A stretch of DNA of 64,000 nucleotides from an uncultured Reyranella sp. (GTDB lineage: Bacteria; Pseudomonadota; Alphaproteobacteria; Reyranellales; Reyranellaceae): positions 248,001 to 312,000 of the forward strand of contig NZ_CAMFKM010000002.1 in NCBI RefSeq assembly GCF_945957355.1, in the 5' to 3' direction. Made by a program: the position numbers and the translations under genes. Within the stretch, counting starts at the first letter, position 1. Each line of letters starts with the position of its first letter. Below are positions 44,202 to 52,577 of this stretch, in pieces. The notes under the pieces are model-generated. The model made no database searches, was not told where the DNA came from, and saw only the letters and a list, made by a program, of their open reading frames with translations.

Positions 44202-44555
44202 TCAGTATACCTGGCGCATCACCAGGGCGGCGAAGCCGTCGACGGCCGCCTTCTTCTGCGCTTCGCTGAGCTTCTTGTCGGCCGCCACGGCCGGGCAGTA
44301 GGCGGTGACGAGATAGTTCACCACCTCTGCGCTCTCGACGCCGGGATAGCGGACGCGAAGGTCGGCCGTCGCCGAGGCGATCGCGTTGAAGGTGTCGCCA
44401 CCGGCGAGCTGCTTGCCGACGGCGGCCATCTGGGCCGGCGTTTCCTTCAGGATGCCAGGCTTGGCCGTCGGCTGCGGCTTGGGGCAGTCGAGCGCCAGGG
44501 CAGAGCCGGCCGAAGCGGCGACGAAGAGGGCGGCCAAAGTGGCAAGGCGAAGCAT
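44202..44555 (-). CDS. Small secreted protein of unknown function
   Basis: A 117-residue protein with a clear signal peptide (MLRLATLAALFVAASAGSALA, cleaved near residue 21). Two cysteines, one just after the signal and one near residue 87 in TAYCPAVA, could form a disulfide in the periplasm. The mature part is helical with no known domain I recognise. The ATG follows GGGAG. The gene stands alone, bounded by the double hairpin. Confidence 0.72.
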   Translation of the reverse strand: MLRLATLAALFVAASAGSALALDCPKPQPTAKPGILKETPAQMAAVGKQLAGGDTFNAIASATADLRVRYPGVESAEVVNYLVTAYCPAVAADKKLSEAQKKAAVDGFAALVMRQVY

Positions 44556-44620
44556 TGATCGATCTCCCTTGATGATCTCCGGGAGAGCGATAGCAAATGG
44601 CAACTCATTAGTCGCGTCGC

Positions 44621-44830
44621 TTAGACCCGTTGGGCGACGATCCTTGTGGGCGCGGTCTGGAGGGAGGAGCCGGCAGCAGCATGATCGCTCAGCGTAACGG
44701 CCGCGATGAGCATCAGCAGGCCGCCCGCCACTGCACTCGGCCCGTAGCCCCAGTCGGCGCTGTACCGCCAGCACGGAAAAACGGCGACGCCCGCAGCCAC
44801 CAGGAGCAGGGCGAGGCTCAAACCCAGCAT
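44621..44830 (-). CDS. DUF3309-like small membrane protein
   Basis: A 69-residue protein with two hydrophobic helices separated by FPCWRYSADWGYGPSAV. The WGYGPSA turn between two helices is the hallmark of the tiny DUF3309 family found in many proteobacteria; this copy carries an extra tail of about 20 residues. The start at 44830 (after GGGGA) was preferred to 44842 because an EcfG-type promoter lies just upstream and the longer form would leave almost no leader. Role unknown, possibly in stress. Confidence 0.65.
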   Translation of the reverse strand: MLGLSLALLLVAAGVAVFPCWRYSADWGYGPSAVAGGLLMLIAAVTLSDHAAAGSSLQTAPTRIVAQRV

Positions 44831-44856
44831 TCGTATCCCCATAGTCTTGGCAGTGA

Positions 44857-44881
44857 AACGATCACGCGCAATGCGGGTTCC
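44857..44881 (-). promoter_or_regulatory. EcfG-type (general stress) promoter of the small membrane protein
   Basis: Read on the minus strand: GGAAC (44881-44877), 16 bases, CGTT (44860-44857). This matches the alphaproteobacterial sigma-EcfG consensus GGAAC-N16/17-CGTT exactly. Transcription would start near 44850, about 20 bases before the chosen ATG. Confidence 0.65.
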
Positions 44882-44988
44882 ACCACAAGGAAGTCTTTTT
44901 CGATACGGCGCCGGCCGGCGCGCCATCCCCCAGCGACGGCATTCCACATGGTCGCTGGCCGGCGGGTGAGGGTAGTTTGCCTGCAATA

Positions 44989-46806
44989 ATGAACGATCCC
45001 CTCTCCGACGCCCGCGCACTGCTGCATTCCGTCTTTGGATTCAACGCTTTCCGCCCTGGTCAGGAGGAGATCGTGCGCGCGGTGCTGGCCGGCGAGAACG
45101 TGCTGGCCGTGATGCCCACCGGCAGCGGCAAGTCGCTCTGCTTCCAGCTTCCCGCCATCGCGAGACCGGGCCTGACCCTCGTCGTGTCGCCGCTGATCGC
45201 CCTGATGCGCGACCAGGTCCAGGCCCTGACGGCCGCTGGCGTGGCGGCCGGCAGCCTCAATTCGAGCAACGAGCCGGCGGAGAATGCGCGGGTGATGGGC
45301 CTGCTGCGCCGACGCGAGCTGCGCCTGCTCTATGTCGCGCCGGAACGGCTGGCGCGGCCCGACACGGTCGAGATGCTTGCCGAGGCGCAGGTCACGATGA
45401 TGGCGATCGACGAGGCGCATTGCGTCTCGCAATGGGGCCATGATTTCCGCCCCGAGTATCTGACGCTCGGCAACCTGGCGCGGCAGATCGGTGGCCGGCT
45501 GCAGACGCTGGCATTCACCGCCACCGCTGATGCGCCGACCCGCGGCGACATCGTCGAGAAGCTTTTCGCCAGCGAGCCGCGCGTCTTCGTGCGCAGCTTC
45601 GACCGTCCCAACCTGCGGCTGGCGTTCAAGCCGAAGGAGCGTTCGACACGCCAGGTCCTGTCCTTCGTGCACGCCCATCCGAGCGAGAGCGGCATCGTCT
45701 ACTGCTCGTCGCGCCGCAAGGTCGAGGAACTAGCCGAGACCCTCAAGACTGCGGGGATCAACGCCCGGCCGTATCATGCCGGTCTCGAGAAGTCGGTGCG
45801 TGATCGCAACCAGGACGCCTTCCAGCAGGAGGACGGGCTGGTGATGACCGCCACCGTCGCCTTCGGCATGGGTATCGACAAGCCCGACGTGCGCTTCGTC
45901 TGCCACGCCGACCTGCCATCCAACGTCGAGGCCTACTATCAGGAGATCGGACGCGCCGGCCGTGACGGTCTGCCCGCCGACACCCTGACACTCTACGGGC
46001 TGGGCGACATGCAGCTGCGCCGCCTTCAGATCGAGCAGAGCGACTCCTCCGACGAGCGCAAGCGCATCGAGCGCCAGCGGCTGGGTGCGCTGCTGGCGCT
46101 CGCCGAGGCGCCGCGCTGTCGCCGCCAGACCCTGCTCGCCTATTTCGGCGAGGCGTCGGAGCCCTGCGGCAACTGCGATCTCTGCGTCGAGGGCGTCGAA
46201 CTGTTCGATGCGACGGTCGATGCACAGAAGGCGATGTCGGCCATCGTGCGCACCGGCGAGCGTTTCGGCATGGAGCACCTCGTCGCCATCCTGACCGGCG
46301 ACCTCACCGACAACGTGTCCAAGTACAATCACGACCAGTTGCCGACTTTCGGTGTCGGAAAGAACCGCAAGGCGGCGGACTGGCGCTCGATCTTCCGCCA
46401 GCTTTCGGCGGTCGGCCTGATTGCGCAGGACCTTATGGAACATGGCCGCTGGTGGGTCACCGACGAGGGCTGGGCCGTCCTGAAGGGCAAACAAAAGGTC
46501 GAGCTGCGCAAGATCGCGTCGTCGGCGACCTCCAGGGGCGAGCGCCGCGGGCGGGCCGTGGCGCCGCCGATCGTCAGCGATGCCGACAGCGAGCTTCTCG
46601 ACTCCCTGCGCTCGCTGCGGACCCGGCTGGCGCGGGCGCAGAACGTGCCGGCCTATGTTGTCTTCTCCGACCGCACGCTGGTCGAACTCGCGACCCACCG
46701 GCCCTCGACACTGGCCGCCATGCGCGAGATCCACGGAATTGGCGATGCCAAACTCGACCGCTACGGGGCCGAGTTCCTGGCCGTGATCGAGCCGCGCGGG
46801 CCCTGA
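44989..46806 (+). CDS. recQ: ATP-dependent DNA helicase RecQ
   Basis: 3'-5' helicase for recombination repair and fork rescue, 605 residues. Helicase motifs are complete: GSGKS Walker A in VMPTGSGKSLCFQLP, DEAHCVSQWGHDFRPEY, FTATA, and the C-terminal motif VI YYQEIGRAGRDG. A zinc-binding segment (CRRQTLLAYFGE then CGNCDLC), the RQC winged-helix region and a C-terminal HRDC domain (about 530-600) follow. The ATG at 44989 opens the conserved part. No SOS box is visible in front. Confidence 0.96.
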   Translation: MNDPLSDARALLHSVFGFNAFRPGQEEIVRAVLAGENVLAVMPTGSGKSLCFQLPAIARPGLTLVVSPLIALMRDQVQALTAAGVAAGSLNSSNEPAENARVMGLLRRRELRLLYVAPERLARPDTVEMLAEAQVTMMAIDEAHCVSQWGHDFRPEYLTLGNLARQIGGRLQTLAFTATADAPTRGDIVEKLFASEPRVFVRSFDRPNLRLAFKPKERSTRQVLSFVHAHPSESGIVYCSSRRKVEELAETLKTAGINARPYHAGLEKSVRDRNQDAFQQEDGLVMTATVAFGMGIDKPDVRFVCHADLPSNVEAYYQEIGRAGRDGLPADTLTLYGLGDMQLRRLQIEQSDSSDERKRIERQRLGALLALAEAPRCRRQTLLAYFGEASEPCGNCDLCVEGVELFDATVDAQKAMSAIVRTGERFGMEHLVAILTGDLTDNVSKYNHDQLPTFGVGKNRKAADWRSIFRQLSAVGLIAQDLMEHGRWWVTDEGWAVLKGKQKVELRKIASSATSRGERRGRAVAPPIVSDADSELLDSLRSLRTRLARAQNVPAYVVFSDRTLVELATHRPSTLAAMREIHGIGDAKLDRYGAEFLAVIEPRGP

Positions 46807-46830
46807 CCGGGGCGAACCCGGAACTTTTCG
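46807..46830 (+). terminator. Weak terminator-like hairpin after recQ
   Basis: CCGGG-gcgaa-CCCGG followed by AACTTTT, just after the recQ stop. The stem has only five pairs, and its right arm overlaps the -35 element of the next promoter, so any terminator role is doubtful. Confidence 0.3.
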
Positions 46831-46845
46831 CCTCTTTTCTTCGTT
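46820..46845 (+). promoter_or_regulatory. EcfG-type (general stress) promoter of the KaiC/kinase operon
   Basis: GGAAC (46820-46824), 17 bases, CGTT (46842-46845): a full match to the sigma-EcfG consensus of alphaproteobacteria. It lies between recQ and the KaiC-like gene. Transcription would begin near 46852, giving a leader of about 65 bases that includes a small hairpin (GCCTGT-tcacgg-ACAGGC, 46861-46878). Confidence 0.75.
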
Positions 46846-46916
46846 GTGAAGGTCGCCTTTGCCTGTTCACGGACAGGCGATCCAAGCGGCCTACGGGCGA
46901 AGATCAGAGAGGAACC

Positions 46917-48410
46917 ATGGACGCCAGGGCGGGTACATCCAAGGACCGGACTGGCGTACCGGGCCTCGACGATATTCTACTGGGCGGACTGGCAACCGGT
47001 CGGGTCTTCCTGCTCGAGGGAAGTCCCGGAACCGGCAAGACCACCATGGCCCTGCGGTTCCTGCTGGAGGGAGCCCGGGCAGGCGAGCGCGGTCTCTATG
47101 TGACCCTGTCCGAGACCGCCACCGAGTTGCACCACACCGCGGAGGTCCACGGCTGGGAGCTCAACGGCAAGATCGAGGTCTTCGAGGTCGTGCCGCCGGA
47201 GAGCCTGCTGGATTCCGACCAGCAGCAGAGCCTGCTTTATTCTTCCGATCTCGAACTGGGCGAGACGGTGAAGCTCATCTTCCAGGCCGTCGAACGCAGC
47301 AAAGCGCAGCGCATCGTGCTCGATTCGCTGTCGGAGATCCGGCTGCTCGCCCAGAGTTCGCTGCGCTACCGCCGGCAGATCCTGGCACTCAAGCACTATT
47401 TCGCGCGCCATGGCGCCACCGTCCTGATGCTCGACGATCTAACGACCGACACGCTCGACAAGACGGTGCACAGCGTCGCACACGGCGTCATCCGGCTGGA
47501 GGAACTCACGCCAGACTATGGTGCCGAGCGCCGGCGGCTGCGCATCGTGAAGTATCGGGCGCAGGGATACCGGGGCGGCTACCATGACTTCGTCATTCGC
47601 ACCGGCGGGGCGCAGGTCTTCCCCCGCCTCGTTGCAGCAGAGCACCGTAGCAATTTCGAGCGCGGGCGCATCGGAACGGGTCTTCCAGCCTTCGACGCCC
47701 TTCTCGGCGGCGGGGTCGAGCGGGGCTCGAGCACGTTGCTGGTCGGACCGGCCGGTTCGGGCAAGACCACGCTGGCCTGGCAGTTCGTGGCGGAAGCAAT
47801 TCGCAAGGGCGACAAGGCCGCGATGTTCGTGTTCGACGAAGAGATCGGCCTCATCTTCGATCGTGCCAGGCCTCTGGGATTCGATTTTCCGGCCATGCAG
47901 GCGACCGGGAGGCTGCAGATCCTGCAACTCGATGCGGCGGAGTTGTCACCGGGAGAGTTCGCGCACAACGTCCGACTGGTGGCGGACGATCCTGCAATGC
48001 AGACCGTCGTCATCGACAGCCTGAACGGCTATCAGGCCGCCATGCCGCAGGAGAACTCGCTCATCCTGCACTTGCACGAGTTGATCCAGTACCTCAATCG
48101 CACCGGCGTCTCGACCTTCGTCACCGTGGCCCAGCACGGGATCATCGGCGAAATGAAGTCGCCGGTAGACGTCACCTATCTAGCCGACGCCGTGATCCTG
48201 CTGCGCTTCTTCGAGGCGGAGGGGGCGGTCCGGCGCGCCCTGTCTGTGATCAAGAAAAGGGGCGGCAGGCACGAGGACACGATCCGCGAATTCTGGCTCG
48301 ACCGGGGCCTTCACATCGGCGAACCTCTTTCGCAGTTTCATGGTGTGCTGCGTGGAACCCCCTTGTTACCGTCCAATCGCGCGCCTGTCCGCCCGGTGCC
48401 GCGCGAATGA
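46917..48410 (+). CDS. KaiC-like double-domain ATPase
   Basis: A 497-residue protein with two RecA/KaiC domains in tandem: CI with Walker A GSPGTGKT (35-42) and catalytic E67 in LSETATEL, and CII with GPAGSGKT (277-284) and the acidic FDEE (306-309). In KaiC of cyanobacteria CII is phosphorylated on Ser431/Thr432; by alignment on the following ILLRF and IREF segments, those places are Thr420 and Tyr421 here. It is therefore KaiC-like, not a canonical clock KaiC, and no kaiA or kaiB is in the window. It overlaps the downstream histidine kinase gene by four bases, so the two products probably work together. AGAGAGGA precedes the ATG. Confidence 0.9.
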   Translation: MDARAGTSKDRTGVPGLDDILLGGLATGRVFLLEGSPGTGKTTMALRFLLEGARAGERGLYVTLSETATELHHTAEVHGWELNGKIEVFEVVPPESLLDSDQQQSLLYSSDLELGETVKLIFQAVERSKAQRIVLDSLSEIRLLAQSSLRYRRQILALKHYFARHGATVLMLDDLTTDTLDKTVHSVAHGVIRLEELTPDYGAERRRLRIVKYRAQGYRGGYHDFVIRTGGAQVFPRLVAAEHRSNFERGRIGTGLPAFDALLGGGVERGSSTLLVGPAGSGKTTLAWQFVAEAIRKGDKAAMFVFDEEIGLIFDRARPLGFDFPAMQATGRLQILQLDAAELSPGEFAHNVRLVADDPAMQTVVIDSLNGYQAAMPQENSLILHLHELIQYLNRTGVSTFVTVAQHGIIGEMKSPVDVTYLADAVILLRFFEAEGAVRRALSVIKKRGGRHEDTIREFWLDRGLHIGEPLSQFHGVLRGTPLLPSNRAPVRPVPRE

Positions 48411-50446
48411 CCGAGGCGTCCCGGGAATTGCGTGCCCTGGTTCTGGCGCCGCGCGGACGCGATGCGGCGGTGGCGTGCTCCCTGATCGAGCAGACAGGCG
48501 TGTCCTGTGTCGCCTGCCCCGACCTCATGGCCGTCGTGCAGTGCCTCCACGAGGATGTCGCCTTCCTGCTGATAACCGAGGAGGCAATTCACGGTGCTGA
48601 TCTCGCTCCTCTCTCGGCCTGGCTTGCCAGCCAGCCGCCTTGGTCCGATCTGCCTTTCCTGCTGGTGACCGATCACGGCGGCGGGCCGGAGCGAAACCCG
48701 ATCGCGGCGCGCTGGCTGGATTCGCTGGGCAACGTCTCCTTCATCGAACGTCCCTTTCATCCCACGACTCTTCTCAGTGTTTCGCGCGCCGCCGTGAAGG
48801 GAAGGCGTCGCCAGCACGATACCCGCCAGCTGCTCGCCAACTTGCGCGAGAGCGACCAGCGGCTTCGGACCGCTCTGCATGCCGGACGGCTGGCCGCCTG
48901 GGAGTTCGGGTTCGCAACGTCACGCTTCATCGTGTCCGCCGAGGGAAAGAAGCTCCTGGGCCGCACCGAGCTGCAGGAGGTCGGGCTGGAGGACCTGATG
49001 CGCGGTATCGCACCCGACGACCGCGCTCCGGTAGCGGAGGCGCTCGGCCGAAGCATACGCACGGGCGAGGACTTTGCCGTGGACCTCCGGTTCGGGCAGC
49101 CCGATGGGGAAAGCCTCTGGCTGGATGTCCGGGCGCGCCTCGTCCGTGGCGCCAATGGATCGCCACAGCGCTTCGTGGGCGTCGCATCCGACATCACGGT
49201 TCGCAAGGCCGCCGAAGCGAGCCTCCAGGGCCTGAACGAATTGCTCGAAAGGCGTGTTCAGGAGCGCACCGCGCAGCTTCGCCAGGCTCACGACGAACTG
49301 CTGGCGCAGATCGCCGAGCGCGAGCGCACAGAGGCGCAGTTGCGCCAGATGCAGAAGCTGGAATCGATCGGCCAGCTCACGGGCGGCGTCGCCCACGACT
49401 TCAACAATCTCCTGACGGCGGTGATCGGCAACCTGGAACTGCTCCGCAAGCGCGTTCCGTCCAGTCCGTCCAGCGATCGGTTGATCGATGGCGCGATGCA
49501 GGGCGCGCAGCGCGGTGCTGCGCTGACACAGCGCCTGCTGGCATTCGCGCGGCACCAGGCACTCGATGCCCGGGCGGTGGACCTCGCCGAGCTGGTGCGG
49601 GGCATGGACGACCTGTTGCGCCGGTCGCTTGGCCCCTCGGTCACGATGATCCAGGATTTCCCGGCCGGCATTCCACCCGCCCATGTCGATGCCAACCAGG
49701 TTGAGCTCGCGCTGCTCAACCTTGCGGTCAACAGCCGCGACGCCATGCCCGACGGCGGCACGCTCACGCTCGCGCTCGATCTCGCGGAGACGGACGCGAC
49801 GCGAGATCTCGCGGCCGGCCGCTATGTAAGGCTCACCGTCTCCGACACAGGCTCGGGCATGGATGACGAAACCCTGCGCAAGGCGATCGAGCCCTTTTTC
49901 TCCACAAAGGAAGTCGGCAAGGGAACCGGCCTCGGCCTTTCGATGATTCATGGCCTTGCGCAGCAGCTCAAGGGCACACTGCGCCTGTTCAGTACGCCCG
50001 GCTGTGGCACGCGCGCGGAACTGTGGCTGCCGGTGGCACATGACGCGACGGAGGCCGCGGTCCCGGAAGCCGCGGCGCAGACGCCCGACGGCAAACGCCA
50101 TGCGACGCTGCTGTTCGTCGACGACGATTTCCTCATCAGCCTAAGCACGACGTCGCTGCTGGAGGATCTCGGATACACGGTCCTCACGGCCTCGTCGGGA
50201 TCGCAAGCTCTCGAAGTCCTGCGGGCGGGCAGGCCGATCGACATGATGATCACGGACTACGCCATGCCGGGCATGACCGGCCTGCAGCTTGCCGAGGAAG
50301 CACGCGCGCTGCGGCCCGGCCTGCCGATCCTGCTGGCCACCGGCTACGCCGACCTGCCGACGCATGCCAAGTTCGAGTTGCCCCGGCTCCACAAGCCTTA
50401 TCAGCAGGCGCAACTGGCCGAGCAGATCCGGGGCCTGCTCGGCTGA
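48407..50446 (+). CDS. Hybrid sensor histidine kinase with receiver domain
   Basis: A 679-residue signalling protein. Order: an N-terminal receiver-like domain (about 8-130) in which the phospho-acceptor aspartate is replaced (LLITEEAIHG, Thr57-Glu58), a PAS domain (about 150-265), a coiled coil (about 270-320), the histidine phosphotransfer helix with His330 in GGVAHDFNNLL, the ATP-binding domain with NAVNSRDAM-like N box, DTGSGM and GTGLGLS, and a C-terminal receiver with Asp617 in MITDYAMPGMTG. No membrane helix, so it is cytoplasmic. The ATG overlaps the KaiC-like stop. Its output partner is unknown. Confidence 0.92.
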   Translation: MTEASRELRALVLAPRGRDAAVACSLIEQTGVSCVACPDLMAVVQCLHEDVAFLLITEEAIHGADLAPLSAWLASQPPWSDLPFLLVTDHGGGPERNPIAARWLDSLGNVSFIERPFHPTTLLSVSRAAVKGRRRQHDTRQLLANLRESDQRLRTALHAGRLAAWEFGFATSRFIVSAEGKKLLGRTELQEVGLEDLMRGIAPDDRAPVAEALGRSIRTGEDFAVDLRFGQPDGESLWLDVRARLVRGANGSPQRFVGVASDITVRKAAEASLQGLNELLERRVQERTAQLRQAHDELLAQIAERERTEAQLRQMQKLESIGQLTGGVAHDFNNLLTAVIGNLELLRKRVPSSPSSDRLIDGAMQGAQRGAALTQRLLAFARHQALDARAVDLAELVRGMDDLLRRSLGPSVTMIQDFPAGIPPAHVDANQVELALLNLAVNSRDAMPDGGTLTLALDLAETDATRDLAAGRYVRLTVSDTGSGMDDETLRKAIEPFFSTKEVGKGTGLGLSMIHGLAQQLKGTLRLFSTPGCGTRAELWLPVAHDATEAAVPEAAAQTPDGKRHATLLFVDDDFLISLSTTSLLEDLGYTVLTASSGSQALEVLRAGRPIDMMITDYAMPGMTGLQLAEEARALRPGLPILLATGYADLPTHAKFELPRLHKPYQQAQLAEQIRGLLG

Positions 50447-50447
50447 G

Positions 50448-50840
50448 TCATCGAGACAGGAATGGCATCACCCGCCGCACGCGCTCGTCGCGGAGCCAGA
50501 GCCCGCCCCAGACGACAACCCCCAGATAGACGCCGAACAGCGTGTGGCTGAACAGAGGGCTGCCGATCCGAAGGTGGGTCGCGATCGCGCCACCGAACAG
50601 ACCGGTCAGCAGGACGGCGCCCAGCAGCGCCGTGCGCGGCCAGGCGTAGAGGGCCGTGCAGGCGAGCGTCACGATGCCCAGGAAACGCGCGAAGGATTCC
50701 GTCGCAGGCAGACCCATTTCCTTCGACGTCGTGGTCACGATCTCCAGTGGCGGGAGTTTGATCAGCCCGTCGAAGAGCAGGAACAGGATGGCGAGGCCGC
50801 TCAGCACGCGGCCCGCCCACAATGCCTTGGTCGACATCAC
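50448..50840 (-). CDS. DoxX-like membrane protein
   Basis: A 130-residue four-helix membrane protein of the DoxX/DUF-like family, with GLPATESFARFLGIVTLACTALYAWPRTALLGAVLL and ATHLRIGSPLFSHTLFG as family landmarks (split here by position). DoxX proteins are linked to oxidative or thiol stress in some bacteria. It follows the glyoxalase-fold gene by six bases and should share its ECF42-type promoter. Either of two adjacent ATGs could start it. Confidence 0.82.
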   Translation of the reverse strand: MMSTKALWAGRVLSGLAILFLLFDGLIKLPPLEIVTTTSKEMGLPATESFARFLGIVTLACTALYAWPRTALLGAVLLTGLFGGAIATHLRIGSPLFSHTLFGVYLGVVVWGGLWLRDERVRRVMPFLSR

Positions 50841-50846
50841 GACCGA

Positions 50847-51257
50847 TCAGCCCTTCTTGATGGGCGCGCCCATCGACCAGAGGACGCCGAACGGATCGCG
50901 GAACTGGCCATAGCGGTCGCCCCAGAACATGTCCTGCACCGGCAGGGCGACCGTGGCGCCGGCCTTGATCGCCCGGTCGAAGGCGGCGTCGACATCGTCG
51001 ACCTGGAGGTGGAGGGTGAAGGCGGCGGGCTTCTCCAGCGGTGCGCCGTGCTCGGGGAAGGCGTCGGCCAGCATCAGCGAGCCACCATTGATCACCAGAT
51101 GGATGTGCATGTAGCGGCCCTTGTCGTCGGGCGGCATGCGCATGACTTCCCGGGCGCCGAGCGCGGCAACGTAGTAGTCGGCGGCCTTGGCCGCGTTGCT
51201 GACCGAGAGGTAGGGGCAGGGGCCACCGAGCACGGGTGGCTGAACGGCTTGGGTCAT
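50847..51257 (-). CDS. Glyoxalase/VOC-fold protein (PhnB-like)
   Basis: A 136-residue protein of the vicinal-oxygen-chelate fold, PhnB/YdfO-like, with CPYLSVSNAAKAADYYVAALGA, HLVINGGSLMLADAF and DRYGQFRDPFGVLWSM as the paired beta-alpha-beta modules. Residues for a metal site are partly present; the reaction is unknown. Such proteins are frequent companions of ECF42-type sigma factors. The ATG follows AGGAG at a normal distance; an ECF42-type promoter lies 33 bases upstream. Confidence 0.85.
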   Translation of the reverse strand: MTQAVQPPVLGGPCPYLSVSNAAKAADYYVAALGAREVMRMPPDDKGRYMHIHLVINGGSLMLADAFPEHGAPLEKPAAFTLHLQVDDVDAAFDRAIKAGATVALPVQDMFWGDRYGQFRDPFGVLWSMGAPIKKG

Positions 51258-51289
51258 GACGGTCTCCTTGGCTGATGTCATTTCCCGAG

Positions 51290-51316
51290 GACGGCCGGCC
51301 AATGCGGACTCCGACA
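51290..51316 (-). promoter_or_regulatory. ECF42-type promoter of the glyoxalase/DoxX genes
   Basis: Minus strand: TGTCGG (51316-51311), 17 bases, CGTC (51293-51290). The same two boxes with the same spacing stand before the DGPF gene at 52990-53016. The pattern agrees with the promoter described for ECF42 sigma factors (TGTCGA-like -35, CGTC/CGAC-like -10), as I remember it. Confidence 0.65.
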
Positions 51317-51335
51317 TTGCCGAGGAACTTTTTTT

Positions 51336-52577
51336 CTAGGACGAGAGCCGGTCGAGATGCTGGCGAATGTGCGCGGCTTCGGCCGGGCTGTTGGCCAGCG
51401 CAATCGCGTGGCTGAAGGCCTCCCGGGCCTCGACGGGCCGCTCGAGCTGCTCAAGCAGCGCCCCCTTTACGCCATGGAAATAGAAATAGCCCTTCAGCCG
51501 TTCGCCGAGCGGTTCGATCATCTCGAGCGCGGCCTGGGGGCCCTTCACCTTGGACACGGCGACGGCGCGGTTGAGCGTCACCACCGGCGACGGCTGCAGC
51601 CGTTCGAGATTGGCGTAGAGCAGGTCGATCTGCGTCCAGTCGGTATCCTCGGCGCGCTTCGCCCTCGCGTGCAGCGCGGCGATGGCGGCCTGGACCTGAT
51701 AGGGGCCGGGCCGGCGGTGGCGCATCGCCTTGTCGATCAGGGCCAGGCCTTCGGCGATGCGCGGCTGGCTCCACAGGCTGCGGTCCTGGTCCTCCAGAAG
51801 CACGACGTTGCCGTCCCCGTCAAAGCGGGCCTTTGCCCGCGCCCGCTGCAACAGCATCAAGGCGCCGAGACCCATGATCTCGGGCTCGGCGGGAAACAGG
51901 CGCAGCAGCAGTCGGACCAGCCAGATCGCTTCCTCGGCCAGCGGCTTGCGCGCCTCGGCCTCGCGGCTGTTGCTCGACGAGTAACCCTCGTTGAACAGGA
52001 GGTAGATCATGGCGGCGACGACGCCGAGCCGCTCCGCCCGCTCCGGTGCGCCTGGTGTCTCGAAGGCCATGCCGGCATTGCCGATGCGGGCCTTGGCGCG
52101 GGTGATGCGCTGCTCCATCGCCGTTTCGCCCACCAGGAAGGCCTGGGCGATCTGCTTCACCGAGAGGCCGCAGACGATGCGCAGCGCCAGCGCGATCTGC
52201 TGCGTTGCCGGCAGCTCGGGATGGCAGCAGATGAACAGTAGCCGCAGGATGTCGTCCTTGTAGTGTTCGCCGTCGAGCCGGTCGGCCAGCGACGCCTCGG
52301 CATCGTCGAGGTCCGACAACACCGCCTCGTCGGGCAGTTCCGTCTGTTTGGCCTGCCGGCGGACCTGATCCATCGCGGCATTGCGCCCGACCAGGATCAG
52401 CCAGGCGGCGGGGTCGCGGGGTGGGCCGTTCTGCGGCCAGGTCTTCAGCGCGCGCAGGCAGGCTTCCTGGAACGCTTCCTCGGCGGTATCGAGATTCCGG
52501 AAGTAGCGCAGCAGCGCTCCCATCACCTGGGGACGCGCGGCGCCCAGAACCGGATCGATCCAGCCGAGGTCGTTCAT
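51336..52577 (-). CDS. ECF42-type RNA polymerase sigma factor with C-terminal extension
   Basis: A 413-residue sigma factor. The first half has sigma region 2 (about 20-85, DTAEEAFQEACLRALKTWP and AAWLILVGRNAAMDQVRR) and region 4 (about 120-175, LSVKQIAQAFLVGETAMEQRITRAK). A long helical C-terminal part of some 220 residues with TPR-like repeats follows (LLYANLERLQPSPVVTLNRAVA), typical of the ECF42 group, in which the extension replaces an anti-sigma factor. No anti-sigma gene is near. The start overlaps the DGPF gene by four bases, so the two are co-translated and co-regulated. Confidence 0.92.
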   Translation of the reverse strand: MNDLGWIDPVLGAARPQVMGALLRYFRNLDTAEEAFQEACLRALKTWPQNGPPRDPAAWLILVGRNAAMDQVRRQAKQTELPDEAVLSDLDDAEASLADRLDGEHYKDDILRLLFICCHPELPATQQIALALRIVCGLSVKQIAQAFLVGETAMEQRITRAKARIGNAGMAFETPGAPERAERLGVVAAMIYLLFNEGYSSSNSREAEARKPLAEEAIWLVRLLLRLFPAEPEIMGLGALMLLQRARAKARFDGDGNVVLLEDQDRSLWSQPRIAEGLALIDKAMRHRRPGPYQVQAAIAALHARAKRAEDTDWTQIDLLYANLERLQPSPVVTLNRAVAVSKVKGPQAALEMIEPLGERLKGYFYFHGVKGALLEQLERPVEAREAFSHAIALANSPAEAAHIRQHLDRLSS

